Shown: one piece after another, positions 1-11,940 of the stretch
Layout: each line of letters starts with the position of its first letter
How positions within the stretch are numbered: the first letter of the stretch is position 1
NCBI RefSeq assembly: GCF_914767665.1
Contig: NC_059502.1
Span: forward strand, 6,696,001 to 6,760,000
DNA length: 64,000 bases
Direction of reading: 5' to 3'
DNA from: Harmonia axyridis
Lineage: Eukaryota > Arthropoda > Insecta > Coleoptera > Coccinellidae
Made by a program: the position numbers and the translations under genes
Notes under the pieces: generated by a model
Databases searched by the model: none
The model's input: the letters and a program-made list of their open reading frames with translations, nothing else
What the model was told of the DNA's origin: nothing

Positions 1-1552
1 ACAAGATGAATGAGTGTTTTCAATGTTTACACGGTTTGCGCTGATAAAGTAAAACCGATGCAGTCAAAATTAAATTACGGCTTTGCCAACTTCCAAGGTG
101 GTCTCAGCAAAGACGCAATTGTGTTTCCTCCTATCCCCCTAAGAGAAGCACTAGAACAGCATTCTCCCCGAGTCTTATTACATACATGCTGATAACGATA
201 ATAAACCGAATAACGAACTCCTGTGGAAGTTTCAAGAGGAATAAATTCCAATTCAGAAAGCGAGCTCGTTTTAGTCCCGGGAGCGGAAAGATACTAGACG
301 TCTTAATTACCTTAATCTTGAAAGTGACTCGAATGTAATGCAACATGCAAATAGCTGATTCATGAGTCTACAAAACGATAATGAACGGAAAGTCTTGTAA
401 GCTCCCTTGCGGGGATGATATTAAACGGGACTGATGATGCTTGTGTTTCTTGAATGGAATCGATTCCGGAAAATATCCTTCCAAATTGAGATAGGTGAGT
501 AGGGTAATTTAGGATTTGTTAGGGTGAATGGGATTGTGGCAGAATGGCGAAGGCGCCAGTCATCTTTAATAGTGAGATCAGTTAAGTTCACAAGTTTTGT
601 GGACATTTATTGTAATGATTTTCATTCTGTGCAACCAAAGAATTATTATACAAGGTGGGCCATGAAAGAAAGTATCCTAAAACGATATGAGAAAGAGAAA
701 CGGACTATTATCTGCCTTAAACGAAGTCAAAATATTAGATGAACCAGTATGAATGGTAACCAGCTCCTTCACCATTTTGCAACACATAATAAAATATGTG
801 CGTATGAATTTTTTAACATGATTTTTATTCTCTCTTGAAACTCGAATGCAGAGCTCATACATAAGAAATGAAACTGAAATTTGTGTTGAGATGCAAATGA
901 GCATAGAAAATATGTAACTACTAGTTTCAAATCAACCATTGCCAAATTTACTTTGAACTGTAGAGAGTTGTTTTTCAATTTTTTTGTATCATGACACTTT
1001 GGAATTATTAACCATATTTGGTTGATAATTCCGAAGGAATAAATAAAGTATAAACTTTATGTATATTTCTAATAAATTAATAATTTTATCGAATGCATCA
1101 AAGAATTTCATAATGTAATAAATTATGCCAACATATGAAAATTCATATCACCAGGAATCTGGAACATATTAAAATGAAGTGCCCACAGAAGAATTCAGTG
1201 AAATTGCAGCATTCATGCACTTCGGTCAACTACGTCAACGTCGAACGCGTGCACCATGGAATTTTGCATAATTGCCAAATGATATTCAAATTAAATGCCG
1301 CTGGTTAACGCCTTCACATACAGGCCAGAAGCACGATTCAACACGACCATAGAATATTGAATTATGTCCGGGGCCAATCCGGCCAGTTGTTGTGGCCACG
1401 AAAACGGGAAAATTAATTTTTCCAGCCAACACATAAATCAAGGACTCAATTTTGGCTCGTTGAAACAGATGCAGGATTTTCCGGAGGAGAGGGTTCATCG
1501 TATGAATGCCTTATATTAAAAAAAAATACTGTTGGAGAATTTTCAATTACAT
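1..1552. other. AT-rich DNA without recognisable gene
   Basis: The open frames here are short, overlap on both strands and show no family motif. I see no transposon ends and no convincing splice-bounded exon. It is probably intron or intergenic DNA. Confidence 0.5.
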
Positions 1553-1940
1553 AGGCGAACAATTTTGCTTCCGCCGTTTTTTTTCCGGGATTCAAGGCTT
1601 TATTGTAAGAACTGGTTAAAGATTTATGATTATTGTCCTTCGCTGACCACCACTTTCTCCCATCTTTCGGGCAGCATATGAATCCCGCTTTGAAAAAACT
1701 GGTCATCTTTTGAAGTGATCCACGAATCGATCAAATTTTTTACTTCTTCATAATTCCGGAAGTGCTGATCAGCCAGGCCGGGTGCCATCGATCGAAACAA
1801 GTGATAGTCCGAGGGAGAACGTTTGGAGAATATTGGGTGGGGAAGGACTTCCTATTTTAACGTTCCCAGCACTTTTGCAACATGGGGTCGAGCATTGTGA
1901 TGCTGTAAAATCACGCCGTTAGTCTTTCAATGCTCGGGTG
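1553..1940 (-). pseudogene. 3' fragment of a mauritiana-type mariner
   Basis: The left end carries a TIR-like stretch (TTTTGCTTCCGCCG) also found at the ends of the mariners at 24.2, 49.9 and 62.3 kb. Read on the minus strand, broken frames recall the C-terminal part of a mariner transposase: a serine-tryptophan-rich ID-SW segment, a KDDQFF-like motif, then LPERWEKVV. Several frameshifts and the absence of the N-terminal half mark it as dead. The fragment breaks off near 1940, where an unrelated repeat begins. Confidence 0.75.
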
Positions 1941-2487
1941 AAAATTTTGGGCATAAACATTTTTGGGTGAGAACAGGATTCGGATAACTAGAGATCGTTA
2001 ATTTCCTCACCATTCACCGATTTTTCGTATTTCGTATTTTGGAAAAATCAGTACAAATTGAATTTCTTCACAAACATCGTTATATCTCCTAAAATATCTG
2101 TTACAGACCCCTCAAATAAAAACGTTTTTCGTAGAATGAGTTATGATCTAGAACATGATGAGCTTTCAGGTCCGTATCTTGAGTCCAGAAGAAAAGACAG
2201 TCTCGAGAAATTTATCGAAATTTTTTCCAAAACTTCAATTAATGACCAATTATTTCTGAAATAATGTACTTATCGCCCAACTTTTAGCATTTTCGTGATT
2301 AACGTGATCATATCGATTGAAAGAAATGTATAAACTCTTCACGAAAGAACTTTTAATTGTTTTTGATTTTTTAAGGTCTAGGTAATGCGTATTTGAGTGA
2401 AAATTTTGGACATAAAAATTTTTGGGTGAGAACGGAATTTGGACTATTAAAAATCGTCAATTTCCACACCATTCACCGATTTTCCGT
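1939..2487 (+). repeat. Pair of ~95-bp direct repeats (1939-2033 and 2397-2487)
   Basis: Two similar stretches share GTGAAAATTTTGG, TTTTTGGGTGAGAAC and CACCATTCACCGATTTT in the same order, about 460 bp apart. The spacer holds a short open frame (2058-2264) without recognisable similarity. The first copy abuts the broken end of the mariner fragment. The family is unknown to me. Confidence 0.6.
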
Positions 2488-3667
2488 AGAACTCACAGTT
2501 TAAGAACACTTGAATGAAGTTGCATTCACCTCCTGCCATCATTAAGTAAATGGCGTGTTCCCACAATGGAAGTCTGTAATTCAGATCTGTTTTTCAGCCT
2601 TGTATACAATTTCTAAAATGTAAAAGATTCTTGTGGTCACCCTGAATGTATGATATTGAGTAAACGACCAAAGAATTATTTTGAGACATATCTGATCACA
2701 CCAAATAAATAGTATAATTTCCAAGTATGCAGGTGAAAGTCTGAAGTTCAGTATTCAGCATAACATTGAATATATTTGCCTGATTGTTTCAGATTCAGAT
2801 TAGTATGCGAAAAACCTTTGAATGATCTCCACAACAAAAATCTTTTATCCCCCAACTGACCGCTGCATCGTGGCTACTGAAAACGTATAGTTTTCAGGAC
2901 CTATCAGCAACTACCTCGATTTTCCAATCAACTGAAGACTTTCTGAAGTTTCTCTTGGACTTTTTTCTCAGCTATCTTGCAGAAATATCGACCAATTCCT
3001 CCTCGAAACCTCCCCAAGATCCATCAACGAAAATAATAACCTAAAAAACGAACGAAACAACGCGACAGCACGTGCAAAACGAACAGACAGCAAACACATC
3101 ACGCCCGCCTTCGCCGACGATGGAAAACTGGAGGAATTTTCTCATTATTTCCGCCGTCCCGAAATTATGACGATTATCGTTCACCTCCAACGTCTCTAAA
3201 TTAAACTCTCGAAACGATTCTTGTTGCGGGACGGCCGAAAAGAAATAAACATCTCCGAGAGATGGCTCTAAACGGCACATAGCACGGAACAGTTGATAAT
3301 TCTCGCGCAGAAATGCACTGCTTGAGCGGATTCTTTCAGGTCGCGTTAAGGCCAGAGCGGACCACCGTACGCGAGTGAAATTAATTGCGCCCTAACCCCC
3401 CCCCCCCTCCTCGTCTTATGAAGAGACAGGAAATAAGCGGGGGCCTTGTTTTTCCACGTGGAATTCCCATTTCGAACGCTCCATGATTTATGGCGATTTT
3501 TTTTCGTTTTATTCGCCTTTCGGGTCGTTCTGCGAAGCGGCAGGTCGAGAGTGCTCGATTGGACTTGTTTGGGATGAAATATTTACTAGGAGATGAGGGA
3601 AATTTTTTTTTTTGGAATGGTGAGGTTGTGATTTTTTTTTATCGTTGAGGAGGAGTTGGAGGTTATA
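2488..3667. other. Gene-free stretch with a GC-richer block
   Basis: Mostly AT-rich. Positions 3040-3400 are richer in GC and CpG than the surroundings and end in a run of 12 C (3396-3407). No frame there is convincing. It could be a conserved non-coding host element, but the sequence alone does not show it. Confidence 0.4.
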
Positions 3668-4745
3668 AAGGGTGTTTTTTTTCGAGGTATATAACTTTAG
3701 GCTGGCATTACTTTTCAAGATGGCGACCGATTCAACAGCTATCAAGTGATTTATTCTCAGTTTGGTTTGGCAATTCATCATGAATAGACTTACGCCTGAA
3801 CAACGCTTGTAAATAGTGCAATTTCATTTCGAAAATAATGGTTCTGTGCGGAATACGTATCGCGCACTACGTCCATTTTATCGTCGACAAAATCGTCCAT
3901 CAGAGCAGTTAATTCGATTAACCACGGAACGTTTTCGCACCAAGTTTACTCTTATTGATAACTCGCATCCCCAGAGACGCCGTACGGTGCGTACAGAAGA
4001 AGCTATTGCTGCTGTGGAGCGTAGCATTGAGGAAGACCCGAATGAGTCTATCCGCCATCGAGCACAGGAATTGGATCTGTGTCCATCCACTTTATGGAAG
4101 ATTTTGCGGAAGGATCTTGGTTTGCTTGCGTGCTTACAAAATCCAACTCGTGCAAGAATTGAAGCCAAACGATCATCAAGTAAGGCGTAGATTCGTCGAA
4201 TGGGCCCAAAATGAGATTGCCGTTGTTCCCGATTTTCATAAGCGAATTTTGTTAAGCGATGAAGTTCACTTCTGGTTGAATGGCTACGGCAACAAACAAA
4301 ACTGCCGCATTTGGAGAGAAGCTTATCCTCAAGTGTATGTCGAAACACCGTTACATCCAGAAAAACTGACTGTTTGGTGCGGTTTATGAGTTGGAGGAAT
4401 CATTGGTCCGTACTTCTTCAAAAACGATGATGGCCAGAACGTTACAGTCAATGGTTATCGGTATAGAGCCATGATTACTAACTTTTTCATTCCTGAATTG
4501 AACAACCATGATGTCCAGGAGCTGTGGTTCCAACAAGACGGCGCAACATGTCACACAGCTCGTGCCACAATCGATTTATCGAAAGACACGTTTGGTGATC
4601 GCCTAATTTCACGTTTTGGACCTGTGAATTGGCCTCCAAGATCTTGTGATTTAACACCGCTAGACTACTTTCCGTGGGACTATGTAAAGTCATTGGTCTA
4701 TGCGGATAAGTAACAAACCCTTGACCATTTGGAAGATAACATTCG
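3668..4745 (+). mobile_element. rosa-like (DD41D) Tc1/mariner transposon, copy 1, 3'-truncated
   Basis: The element starts with GGGTGTTTTTTTTCGAGG, the terminal sequence seen at the transposase-5' end of the other copies in the window. It keeps nearly the whole transposase reading direction but breaks off near 4745, before the C-terminal codons and the 3' terminal repeat. Of the six copies here it alone keeps the N-terminal DNA-binding region, so it is the best guide to the family's full layout. Confidence 0.85.
3780..4713 (+). pseudogene. rosa-like DD41D transposase, inactivated
   Basis: This would be a cut-and-paste DDD transposase. The N-terminal part (3780-4190) contains paired helix-turn-helix sequence, including RAQELDLCPSTLWKILRKDL. 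The catalytic part follows in another frame. First aspartate: LLSDEVHFWLNGY. Second: QQDGATCH. Third: DLTPLDYF. I count 41 residues between the second and third aspartates, the spacing that defines the rosa/DD41D group. Inactivation: TAA at codon 11, where the 38.1-kb copy has CAA; a frameshift near 4130-4190; TGA at about 4387; and TAA at 4711 where the other copies read on into the C-terminus. Assignment to Tc1/mariner is firm; to the rosa group it rests on the spacing. Confidence 0.88.
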
Positions 4746-4898
4746 CAATATTTCTATAACAACAGATTGGATTTAAATAATATTCAGCATTCATATTGAG
4801 AATGAAATTTCGTTTCAATAGCATCTGAAGAACAATTGAAAATTCAAACATCTGAAAACAAAACCTAATATTTAAGTGATAACCATAAAGTAATAAGC

Positions 4899-5460
4899 AT
4901 AGATATAGGGAGTGTACGCAATTTTTGCATGTCCCCAACATGGTAAGATTACCTTGTCAGATTGTGATAAATTTTCAAATCCACAATTTTACTATATCAT
5001 ATGAATGTATATTACATTGAATAAAATATATTTATTTGAGTGGTTCCCGATTAAACATGCAAGTTTGAATATTGGGAATCCGATATTTTTCCCAATTGTC
5101 GAATTTATAACAGGCAGAATATTTATTAGTTTTTGTATCTATCTGCTGAAATCCAAGGTTTGGCAACTTTTGCTCACCTAGTCTCATCGGTTGTTTCACG
5201 TCGTTTGGCGCGCTTGAAGTTTGTTTTCTGAATTTCTGATATATTTAGGTATTCATTTCAATATATTTTGAGTTAATATGAAACTTTGATTCACTATGGA
5301 ACATAAAAAGTGCGTTCTTTGTGGAGAAACTCGCGAATTGAGTGAAATATCGTATAATTGGTATGTTTTCATTTCCGCGCGCTCCTTGTCAAATTTGATA
5401 GTTCATGTTGGGGACAAAATCTGCTTACTGAAAATGATATATGCTCATTACTCTGAGGTG
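4899..5460 (+). repeat. Interspersed repeat with Cys-rich first-exon-like ORF, copy A
   Basis: This ~560-bp stretch recurs in inverted orientation at 18486-19065. Near its ends are opposed copies of TGTCCCCAACATG (about 4932 and 5404), which could be short terminal inverted repeats. Inside, an ATG at 5296 opens a frame beginning MEHKKCVLCGETRELSEIS. The CxxC followed by a Ser-Tyr motif resembles the start of a THAP-type zinc finger. A donor-like GTATGT follows about 64 bases after the ATG, so the frame may be a first exon. It may be a non-autonomous DNA transposon or a duplicated promoter plus first exon. Confidence 0.5.
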
Positions 5461-6669
5461 AAAACAGATCTATGAGATATTGATCGTTAGTTGAAAAAAT
5501 AAAAAATTAACTAGAACATGGCTAAAAAGGCCAGAATTGACTAAATCTGTTGATTGATGATTATTCAACACGAAGGTGTTCAATAAAAGAACTATTAGTA
5601 TTTACACTAAGTAAACTAGTAGTTATACTAAGAGTATAACGAATGATGATGATTTTAAACTATCAAAGCCAGAAATTCACCAGTTCTAACACAAATAACC
5701 CCACCATGTATAAATTCGTACTTTTTCCACTTCAATTTCACAACTTTTGCACCACCAACCAAAATCGTCGGTTGAACGTCCTGGAATACCGTTGTTAGAC
5801 GTAGTTAAACCTATCTTCCCCCACCCTAAGACCGTTTAAATTCCAATACACGCCTGTTCTAAGTCTCCATTCCGTCTGGACAACCTTCTGTCCAAATGAC
5901 AATTATCCCGTAATGCTATATCATTAGGACAATGACCACTAGGAACGGAATCCCAGATTACTAGACGTATTCCCCTGATGAGCGCTGCTGTCTATGCAGC
6001 AAGAAGTGACCATTGTGTTACGAGGGAGTACAGCATCTGTATTATTGGATGGAGTTCAGTTTTATCGAATGTCTGTTTATGATTGACAGGTCTTTCGGTG
6101 AATAATACATATCAGAAATCGATGTCACGAACTCCACTACATAAAAAGTTATTATTTTAAATTTTATTGGAAAACAGAGGGAACCTGAGCTTCGACAATA
6201 TTTACTCAGTTATTTTCCTCAAGAATTAATTCCAAGACACCGGAGAGTTGGTAACACTTCCGTCAATAGGTTCAGGGCCCAACCAGTTCTCAAAATTGAC
6301 TTTATTCGTCGACATATTAAGCTTTAAGTGTGATTCATGTACTTCAACACTTTTTCTGATTGTTCAATAGCTTTTCTGTAGGGCTTTCGAAAGAAGCTTC
6401 AAACTCAGCAATCACTTCTTTATTAGAGTCAGCTCACCAACAGTTGTAGTGTCATTCAATATATTCAATATTTTGATCCAATCTTAACCCTATATTCCAA
6501 GTTTTTGCCCTCACCTCAAATTGTTCCATGAATCGACTCACTGTAAAACCCATTCTAAAAACGTCAGCTTCCCTTAGATCGCCCAGTATATCTAGCACTA
6601 GCAGAATTTAGGCTAAACTCAAATCATATCCGTGATAGAACTGTTGTCATCGAATGTGAGTAGCGATAG
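5461..6669. other. Gene-free AT-rich stretch
   Basis: No open frame of note and no transposon end recognised on either strand. The copia target site (CTTTA, 6670-6674) lies at its right edge. Confidence 0.5.
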
Positions 6670-6674
6670 CTTTA
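6670..6674. other. Copia target-site duplication, left copy (CTTTA)
   Basis: CTTTA directly precedes the left LTR and is repeated exactly at 14038-14042, directly after the right LTR. A perfect 5-bp duplication is typical of Ty1/copia integration and fixes both element ends. Confidence 0.9.
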
Positions 6675-7037
6675 TATTGGATTTTATATATTTGGGTTAT
6701 ATAAATACAGAGTATTCACTAATACACAGATGTTGATATTAATCGTTTATTCTCAAGACAACTAACTCAAGTCTTACTCTATCTCAAAAGCAAGTACAAT
6801 TCACAAGGCAGAACGACCTGACAGAAGCCAGGTTAGAAGAGACTGTCACTCTAAAGTCTTGTCCCCGACCTTCGCTCTCGACCACCGAAGGTCCATTCTT
6901 GTTTTCTCTCTCGATGGCCCTCGATGGCCTCGCCACGCGCAGACTCGTAGCGCCACCGCACGACATGCAATAACACTATCAAGTGTAGGGTTGGTTGTCT
7001 CTCTCGTAATCTGTTCGGATGAAGTAATATTCTAACA
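6675..7037 (-). repeat. Copia 3' LTR
   Basis: A 363-bp LTR that begins TGTTAG and ends CCAATA on the minus strand. It matches the other LTR base for base as far as I can read. It contains a 60-codon frame (6784-6966) that occurs identically in both LTRs and has no recognisable product. Confidence 0.93.
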
Positions 7038-7049
7038 CTCCCTCCCTTC
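7038..7049 (-). promoter_or_regulatory. Copia polypurine tract
   Basis: On the minus strand GAAGGGAGGGAG ends exactly at the 3' LTR. A purine run in this place primes plus-strand DNA synthesis in LTR retrotransposons. Confidence 0.85.
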
Positions 7050-7190
7050 ATCGAACTGCAATCAACATTCTCCACTCTAAGTCTAATCTATAAACAGAAC
7101 TCAATTAGTTTATACTCTAGTCCCTAGAAATACTCTGAAAACAAAAATTCAATGAGTTAGTATTAAATCATTAGTTTTTGAGTTAATCTC

Positions 7191-8739
7191 TTATGACCGT
7201 CTGATGGTTAAAGGTTTTGTCATTATGTCAGCCACATTCTCCTTGGTTGGAATCCATCTCACTGTGATTCTCTTTACTTCAACACATTGTTTTATGAAAT
7301 CACCATGTGTTTCAGCCATATGTCTTCTAAGTCCAGATTTCTCTCTATGTAGTAGGTCGTCATTTATTACCTCTAAATGATCATCAAATACTTTTAGTTT
7401 GGGACTACCATCTTTCTTGGTACAGTCTCCAGCGGAATTTTTATCACACCAGATTGTTGTAGGAAACATCAGTTTTCCTATCACAAATCTAAGTACCTTG
7501 TCAAGAATTATTAATTCTTGATAGGCATTATTCATGGTTAGGTATTCGGATCTACAAGTGGACAATGTGACATAGGTTTGATTATGGCTTCTCCAAGCTA
7601 TTACATCTTCAAACAATTTAATAACATACCTTTCAGTTGATGACAAGTCGGTATGGTCTCTAAATGTTGCATCGGTAAATGCCTCTAAGTATTAAGTTTG
7701 AGCGGTGAATTTAAGACTTAAATACACAGTACCTTTCAAATACCTGACGATTCTCTTTACACCTTTCCAATCAGCTTCGGTCGGCTTCATTTGTTTTCTC
7801 GTTAAATAGTTAACAGCAAACGTAGTGTCTACCATTTGATGGATACATTAAGCTACCAATAGCTTCTCTATAAGGAACTCTTTTCATCTCTATAAGGAAC
7901 TCTTTTCATCTCTATAAGGAACTCTTTTCATCTCTATAAGGAACTCTTTTCATCTTTAGTTTATCTGAGTCATCTTGTAGATTCTCCGATTGATTTCTCT
8001 TAATCCTATTTTCAATCTGTCTGGTTACCATAGGAGTATTTTGAGCATTGCAGTCATTCATATTTAATCTATCTAATATATTCATGGTATAATTTGATTG
8101 ATTGATTTATATACCTCTCTTCTCGGTTTCTCTTTATATTTATATCATTTCTCCTCCATGTATATAAACAAGTCCATGTATATCATTCTGTGAACCAAGT
8201 TTCTGGATCTCTTCAGTGAATCTCTTATTACATCTCTTTGGACTTATCTTCAGTCCATATAGGGCTTTCTGGAGTTTATATACATAAGATCGTTTGATCT
8301 CATTGTCAATGTCTACTCCATCAAGAATCTTCATATAGATCTCCTCTATAGTGCCATTTAAAAAGGCAGGTTTTTACTTCTGATTGACAAGCATGTAAAT
8401 CATACTTATTCATTATTGCAAATGTAGCTCTAATTACAGGAAGTCTAATGTCATAGATATATTTGACCTTAAAGCCTCGTATGACTAATCTTACTTTGTA
8501 TCGTATAAGACCATTTGCCTCTAATTTTCTCTCGAATACCATTTCGAGTCTATAATGTTTGCCTGTTTTACAGATATTTGAAGATACTCTTTATCTACCA
8601 ATATCCAAACCTTATTTTGTATCATGGAATCAATTTCTTCTTTTATAGCTTTCTTCCATAAGTGGCCTTCTCTAGAATTTATAGCTTCCTTGAATTTAAT
8701 CGGTTCTCGATTTAATGAAGAAATAAGACAAAACCTCAT
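7191..8739 (-). pseudogene. Copia reverse transcriptase and RNase H, broken
   Basis: Minus-strand pieces in order: an RT N-terminal part (8521-8739, with WKKAIKEEIDSMI), 8321-8542 (ARLVARGFKQ-like KVRLVIRGFKVKY), 8140-8334 (VYKLQKALYGLKISP, matching the copia L-KALYGLKQ-P motif), then VPYREAIGSLMY near 7850 and RNase H to 7191 (VTLSTCRSEYLTM and ENVADIMTKPL). These identify a copia-type pol. Frames change several times. Between GLVYIHGG (about 8150) and the MNILDRLNMNDC stretch (about 8090) the segment that should hold the YVDD catalytic box is missing, so this RT cannot work. A 22-bp tandem repeat interrupts VPYR. Confidence 0.88.
7866..7953. repeat. 22-bp tandem repeat, four copies, inside copia pol
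   Basis: CTCTATAAGGAACTCTTTTC plus two bases is repeated about four times head to tail, with no differences that I can see. It falls in the codons for KRVPYR. Three extra units add 66 bases, which keeps the length in frame, but the unit carries a stop in one of the frames it passes through. Identical units suggest a recent expansion. Confidence 0.85.
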
Positions 8740-9073
8740 GTCTTCTTCTCTATCGGTTTTCTCATATTTACCTAAAATAATAATATTAATAGCTGATCTT
8801 TATTGATAATGAATTATCCAAAGGCAATCGACCGAGGTCGTTCAGCCCAATTTCTAAAATATTATTCTCTGAGTAATTAAGAAACCTTGCATAGCTTACG
8901 TCCTTTACGATTTTCTTTATTGTCATCAAGTTGTTTATTTCTATAAACGTCTTTGTAGGCAAGTTTCTTGTTAAATCTCACATGTTGAGATTCAAAGGAC
9001 TTTTCGAGCTTGAATGCAACATCAAGTATCCACGGTATAACTCACTGGGACAGCTTTCAGGATTCTCCAAATT

Positions 9074-9750
9074 TCAAGCTGGGTTTTGGAATCTTAATGT
9101 ATGCGAACATCGCAATACATAATAATACTTACAAATACATCCAATACATCCACATCTCTCAATTTGATCAAAGTGGCATTTTGCATTTGGTGCAAACTTT
9201 GTCAATGGTGTTTGATATCTGATAGACTTGTGTGTTCTGTTGTACACATCTATGGATGCATCAACACCAATCTCCCACATACTCTTAGGTAGTCTGGAAT
9301 CAAACATGTATGTACAAACCTTCTTTTGGATCGTCAAGTTAAACCTCTCCGCTCTCTCGTTCTCTATATTTTCTCTACTCAGTACTTCTGGGAATTTCCT
9401 TTCGGTAAATCTGTACCTTGATCTGACCTGATATAATATACCTTCTCATTTTTCTCCAACAAGTTTCTTGTTGATATTAAGAATTTCTTTAATGCTTCAG
9501 CCAACTCAATCTCTGTTTTAATGAATATGCTTTAGCAAGTCTCCAATAGTCTTCTATGTAGACATTAATGAATCTTTACTGACCTGGATGAGATGGTGGT
9601 TTAATAAGTTCCATCGTGTCAGTGTGTGTCAACTTGTTGTTTCTCAGCTCTCATTCTGTCTCTTTAAAATGTAATTTTTCCATTGTCGATATGATACATA
9701 CTTCACGTTCTAAGTTTTGGAGTGATTCCAAGTTATCGATCTAAATTACC
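9074..9750 (-). pseudogene. Copia integrase core remnant
   Basis: The minus-strand frame 9074-9337 contains RLPKSMWEIGVDASIDVYNR followed by THKS and a TP motif. This matches the copia integrase segment that runs LP-S-WAEAV, NR-P-K. Upstream (9340-9750) I see scattered coding-like stretches in several frames but no clean zinc-binding HHCC domain. The catalytic acidic residues cannot be placed with confidence. Confidence 0.75.
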
Positions 9751-10347
9751 TCTCTACTGATATGACTGCAATCCCAATTTTTCTTGTTGCTCAAATTGTG
9801 TTTCATCTGTTTTGTCAGTTGAAACTTGTGAACTTTCTCTTTAGTTGAAACGATGAGATTATATTACTTCTCCCTCCCAATCGCAGATTCTGGTTCTCCC
9901 TCCGAACCTAATAACTCGTTATTGGAATGTGTCTGCGATTGCAAGCTCATCTCATCTTCTTCGCTTATCGTTGCTCGACTCTCTAAAACAATCTCATATC
10001 TTATTGTAAACACTTAGGATTTGGAATTGGCCTCTAAAACAATTTCATTATTAACCTCATTATAAACTCTTAGGACCTGTTCTCTAAAACAAATTCATTA
10101 TTAATCTTATTGTAAACACTTAGGACTTGGACATCTAAGTAAATATTGAACCCAGAGTCTGCGAGTTTACGTAAGGGAAGTAAATTCTCAGAAATCTCTT
10201 TCTCTGCAAATACGTTTTGCAATTTCTTAGTATTCTCATCTATAGAATCTAAATATAAGATTAACTCACCCTTACTATCGATTACAATGACTGCTATCTC
10301 GTTTTATTCGCTCTCTATACTCATATTTTGACATCTCTCAAAGTTTC

Positions 10348-10760
10348 TCAAGTCAGACAATCTTTAACGATATGGTCTGTTGCTACAGAATCTGCTAAGA
10401 AGTTAATGATTGGATCAAGTTTACCTGTTTTAGTTTCTCTATGCTTTATACTTCCAACCCTTCTTGCCTTGGAGCGACCCTCTTTGTTGAATCTCTTACT
10501 CTCTCTCATTCTCCTCTGGTTTACATGACTCCGTCTCTTAGTGTTGAGACGTGGCTTGTTCATCCTACCTCTACTCGATCCTCTAAATTGAACGTTGCGA
10601 TCGTGCCACCATTGTTAATTCAATCCTCTTACTTGATTGTCCCACAACCGAAACAGAGTCACTTACTTACTCTGTTGCACAAATTTGAATCAGTTGACCA
10701 GTGTCTCTCTTTGTTACAACGGAAGCATTTTAATTTATGTACCCGTTGAAATTTTGGAGT
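10348..10760 (-). pseudogene. Copia protease and zinc-knuckle remnant
   Basis: The minus-strand frame 10348-10563 ends with FLADSVATDHIV. Copia proteases have D-S-G-A-T-x-H here, so the flap-side glycine has become valine. Upstream, at about 10640-10760, broken frames give cysteine spacings that recall a CCHC zinc knuckle. This marks the junction of gag and pol. The DSVAT change would probably disable the protease. Confidence 0.7.
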
Positions 10761-11299
10761 CTCCTCTTCAATTTCAGACCTCTTCTCAACCTCTAATCTC
10801 TCTGATCTCGTCTAAATTACCTTCTTGGTTTGGGGTCTGTCTCCTGGTCAGATCTGCATCTCGTAAATCGGATATGACTGGTAATACAGCCTGATAAAGT
10901 GCAGATCTTATCTTTTTGAGCAGTTAGCTTAATCACACCTCGAAAGCTTCATACTCTCATACTATCGAGTCGAATCTTTCACAGAAATCATCGACCGATT
11001 CGTGTTTCTCCATTTTAGTGGAGTACGAGTGAGCTCTTACCTGAAGTGTGTGTGTCGCATTTGACTTGCACTTCCTGGAGAACCTCAAACCTCTACTTAC
11101 TTCAACAGGGTCTTAGGATATTGAAAGTTTTCTTTTAAGTAATTCTCCTCAATTATGTTTATGATAATATCTCATACTCAATTACTTCTCTTGGATTTGT
11201 TAGCCTCTGAAAAAGTTTGGTTACTCGTACTTGGCTCTCTGACGTCCAACAAATCGTTTGTCAAAAAGCTCTGATCATAGACTGTCCATCCAGATCTTA

Positions 11300-11940
11300 A
11301 AATTTGAATTCTGCTCTGCAACATAGATTAATTTTAAATACCTGGGTTTTCTAGTACTCTAGAATTTTAACCCCAAAAATTATTCTCTCAATTCTAATCA
11401 CCTCTGTGAAATGAATTAATTTTTATTAAATACAGCTGGGTTTTCTCAAACTCTTAAATCTCTAAGATTTAATCTCAAAAATATTCTCATTACCTCTGTA
11501 ACATGAATAATTTTTATATACCTGGGTTTTCTCGTATTCTAGAATTTAACCCCAAAAATTATTCTCTCAATTCTAATCACCTCTGTGAAATGAATTAATT
11601 TTTATTAAATACAGCTGGGTTTTCTCAACCTCTTAAATCTCTAAGATTTAATCTCAAAAATATTCTCATTACCTCTGTAACATGAATAATTTTTATATAC
11701 CTGGGTTATCTCGTATTCTAGAATTTAACCCCAAAAATTATTCTCTCAATTCTAATCACCTCTGTGAAATGAATTAATTTTTATTAAATACAGCTGGGTT
11801 TTCTCAAACTCTTAAATTCTCATAACTCTACTCTCTCTAGAGTTTAATAAAAATTATTCTCATAACTTTAGTTACCTCTGTAACATGAATTAATAATTTT
11901 TATATATACCTGGGTTTTCTAATACTCTTATATTCTCATA
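11300..11940. repeat. ~180-bp tandem array in copia 5' region
   Basis: The phrase GAAATGAATTAATTTTTATT recurs at about 11408, 11588 and 11768, a 180-bp period. Each unit also holds two half-unit phrases ending in GGGTTTTCTC. Outer units are more diverged than the central ones. No coding role is evident. Confidence 0.85.

Noticed and set aside
6784..6966. 60-codon frame found twice, identically (also 13784-13966)
   Set aside because: It is LTR sequence; the identity reflects LTR identity, not a conserved protein.
7863..7955. CRISPR-like regularly spaced repeat
   Set aside because: Units are contiguous without spacers; it is a minisatellite.
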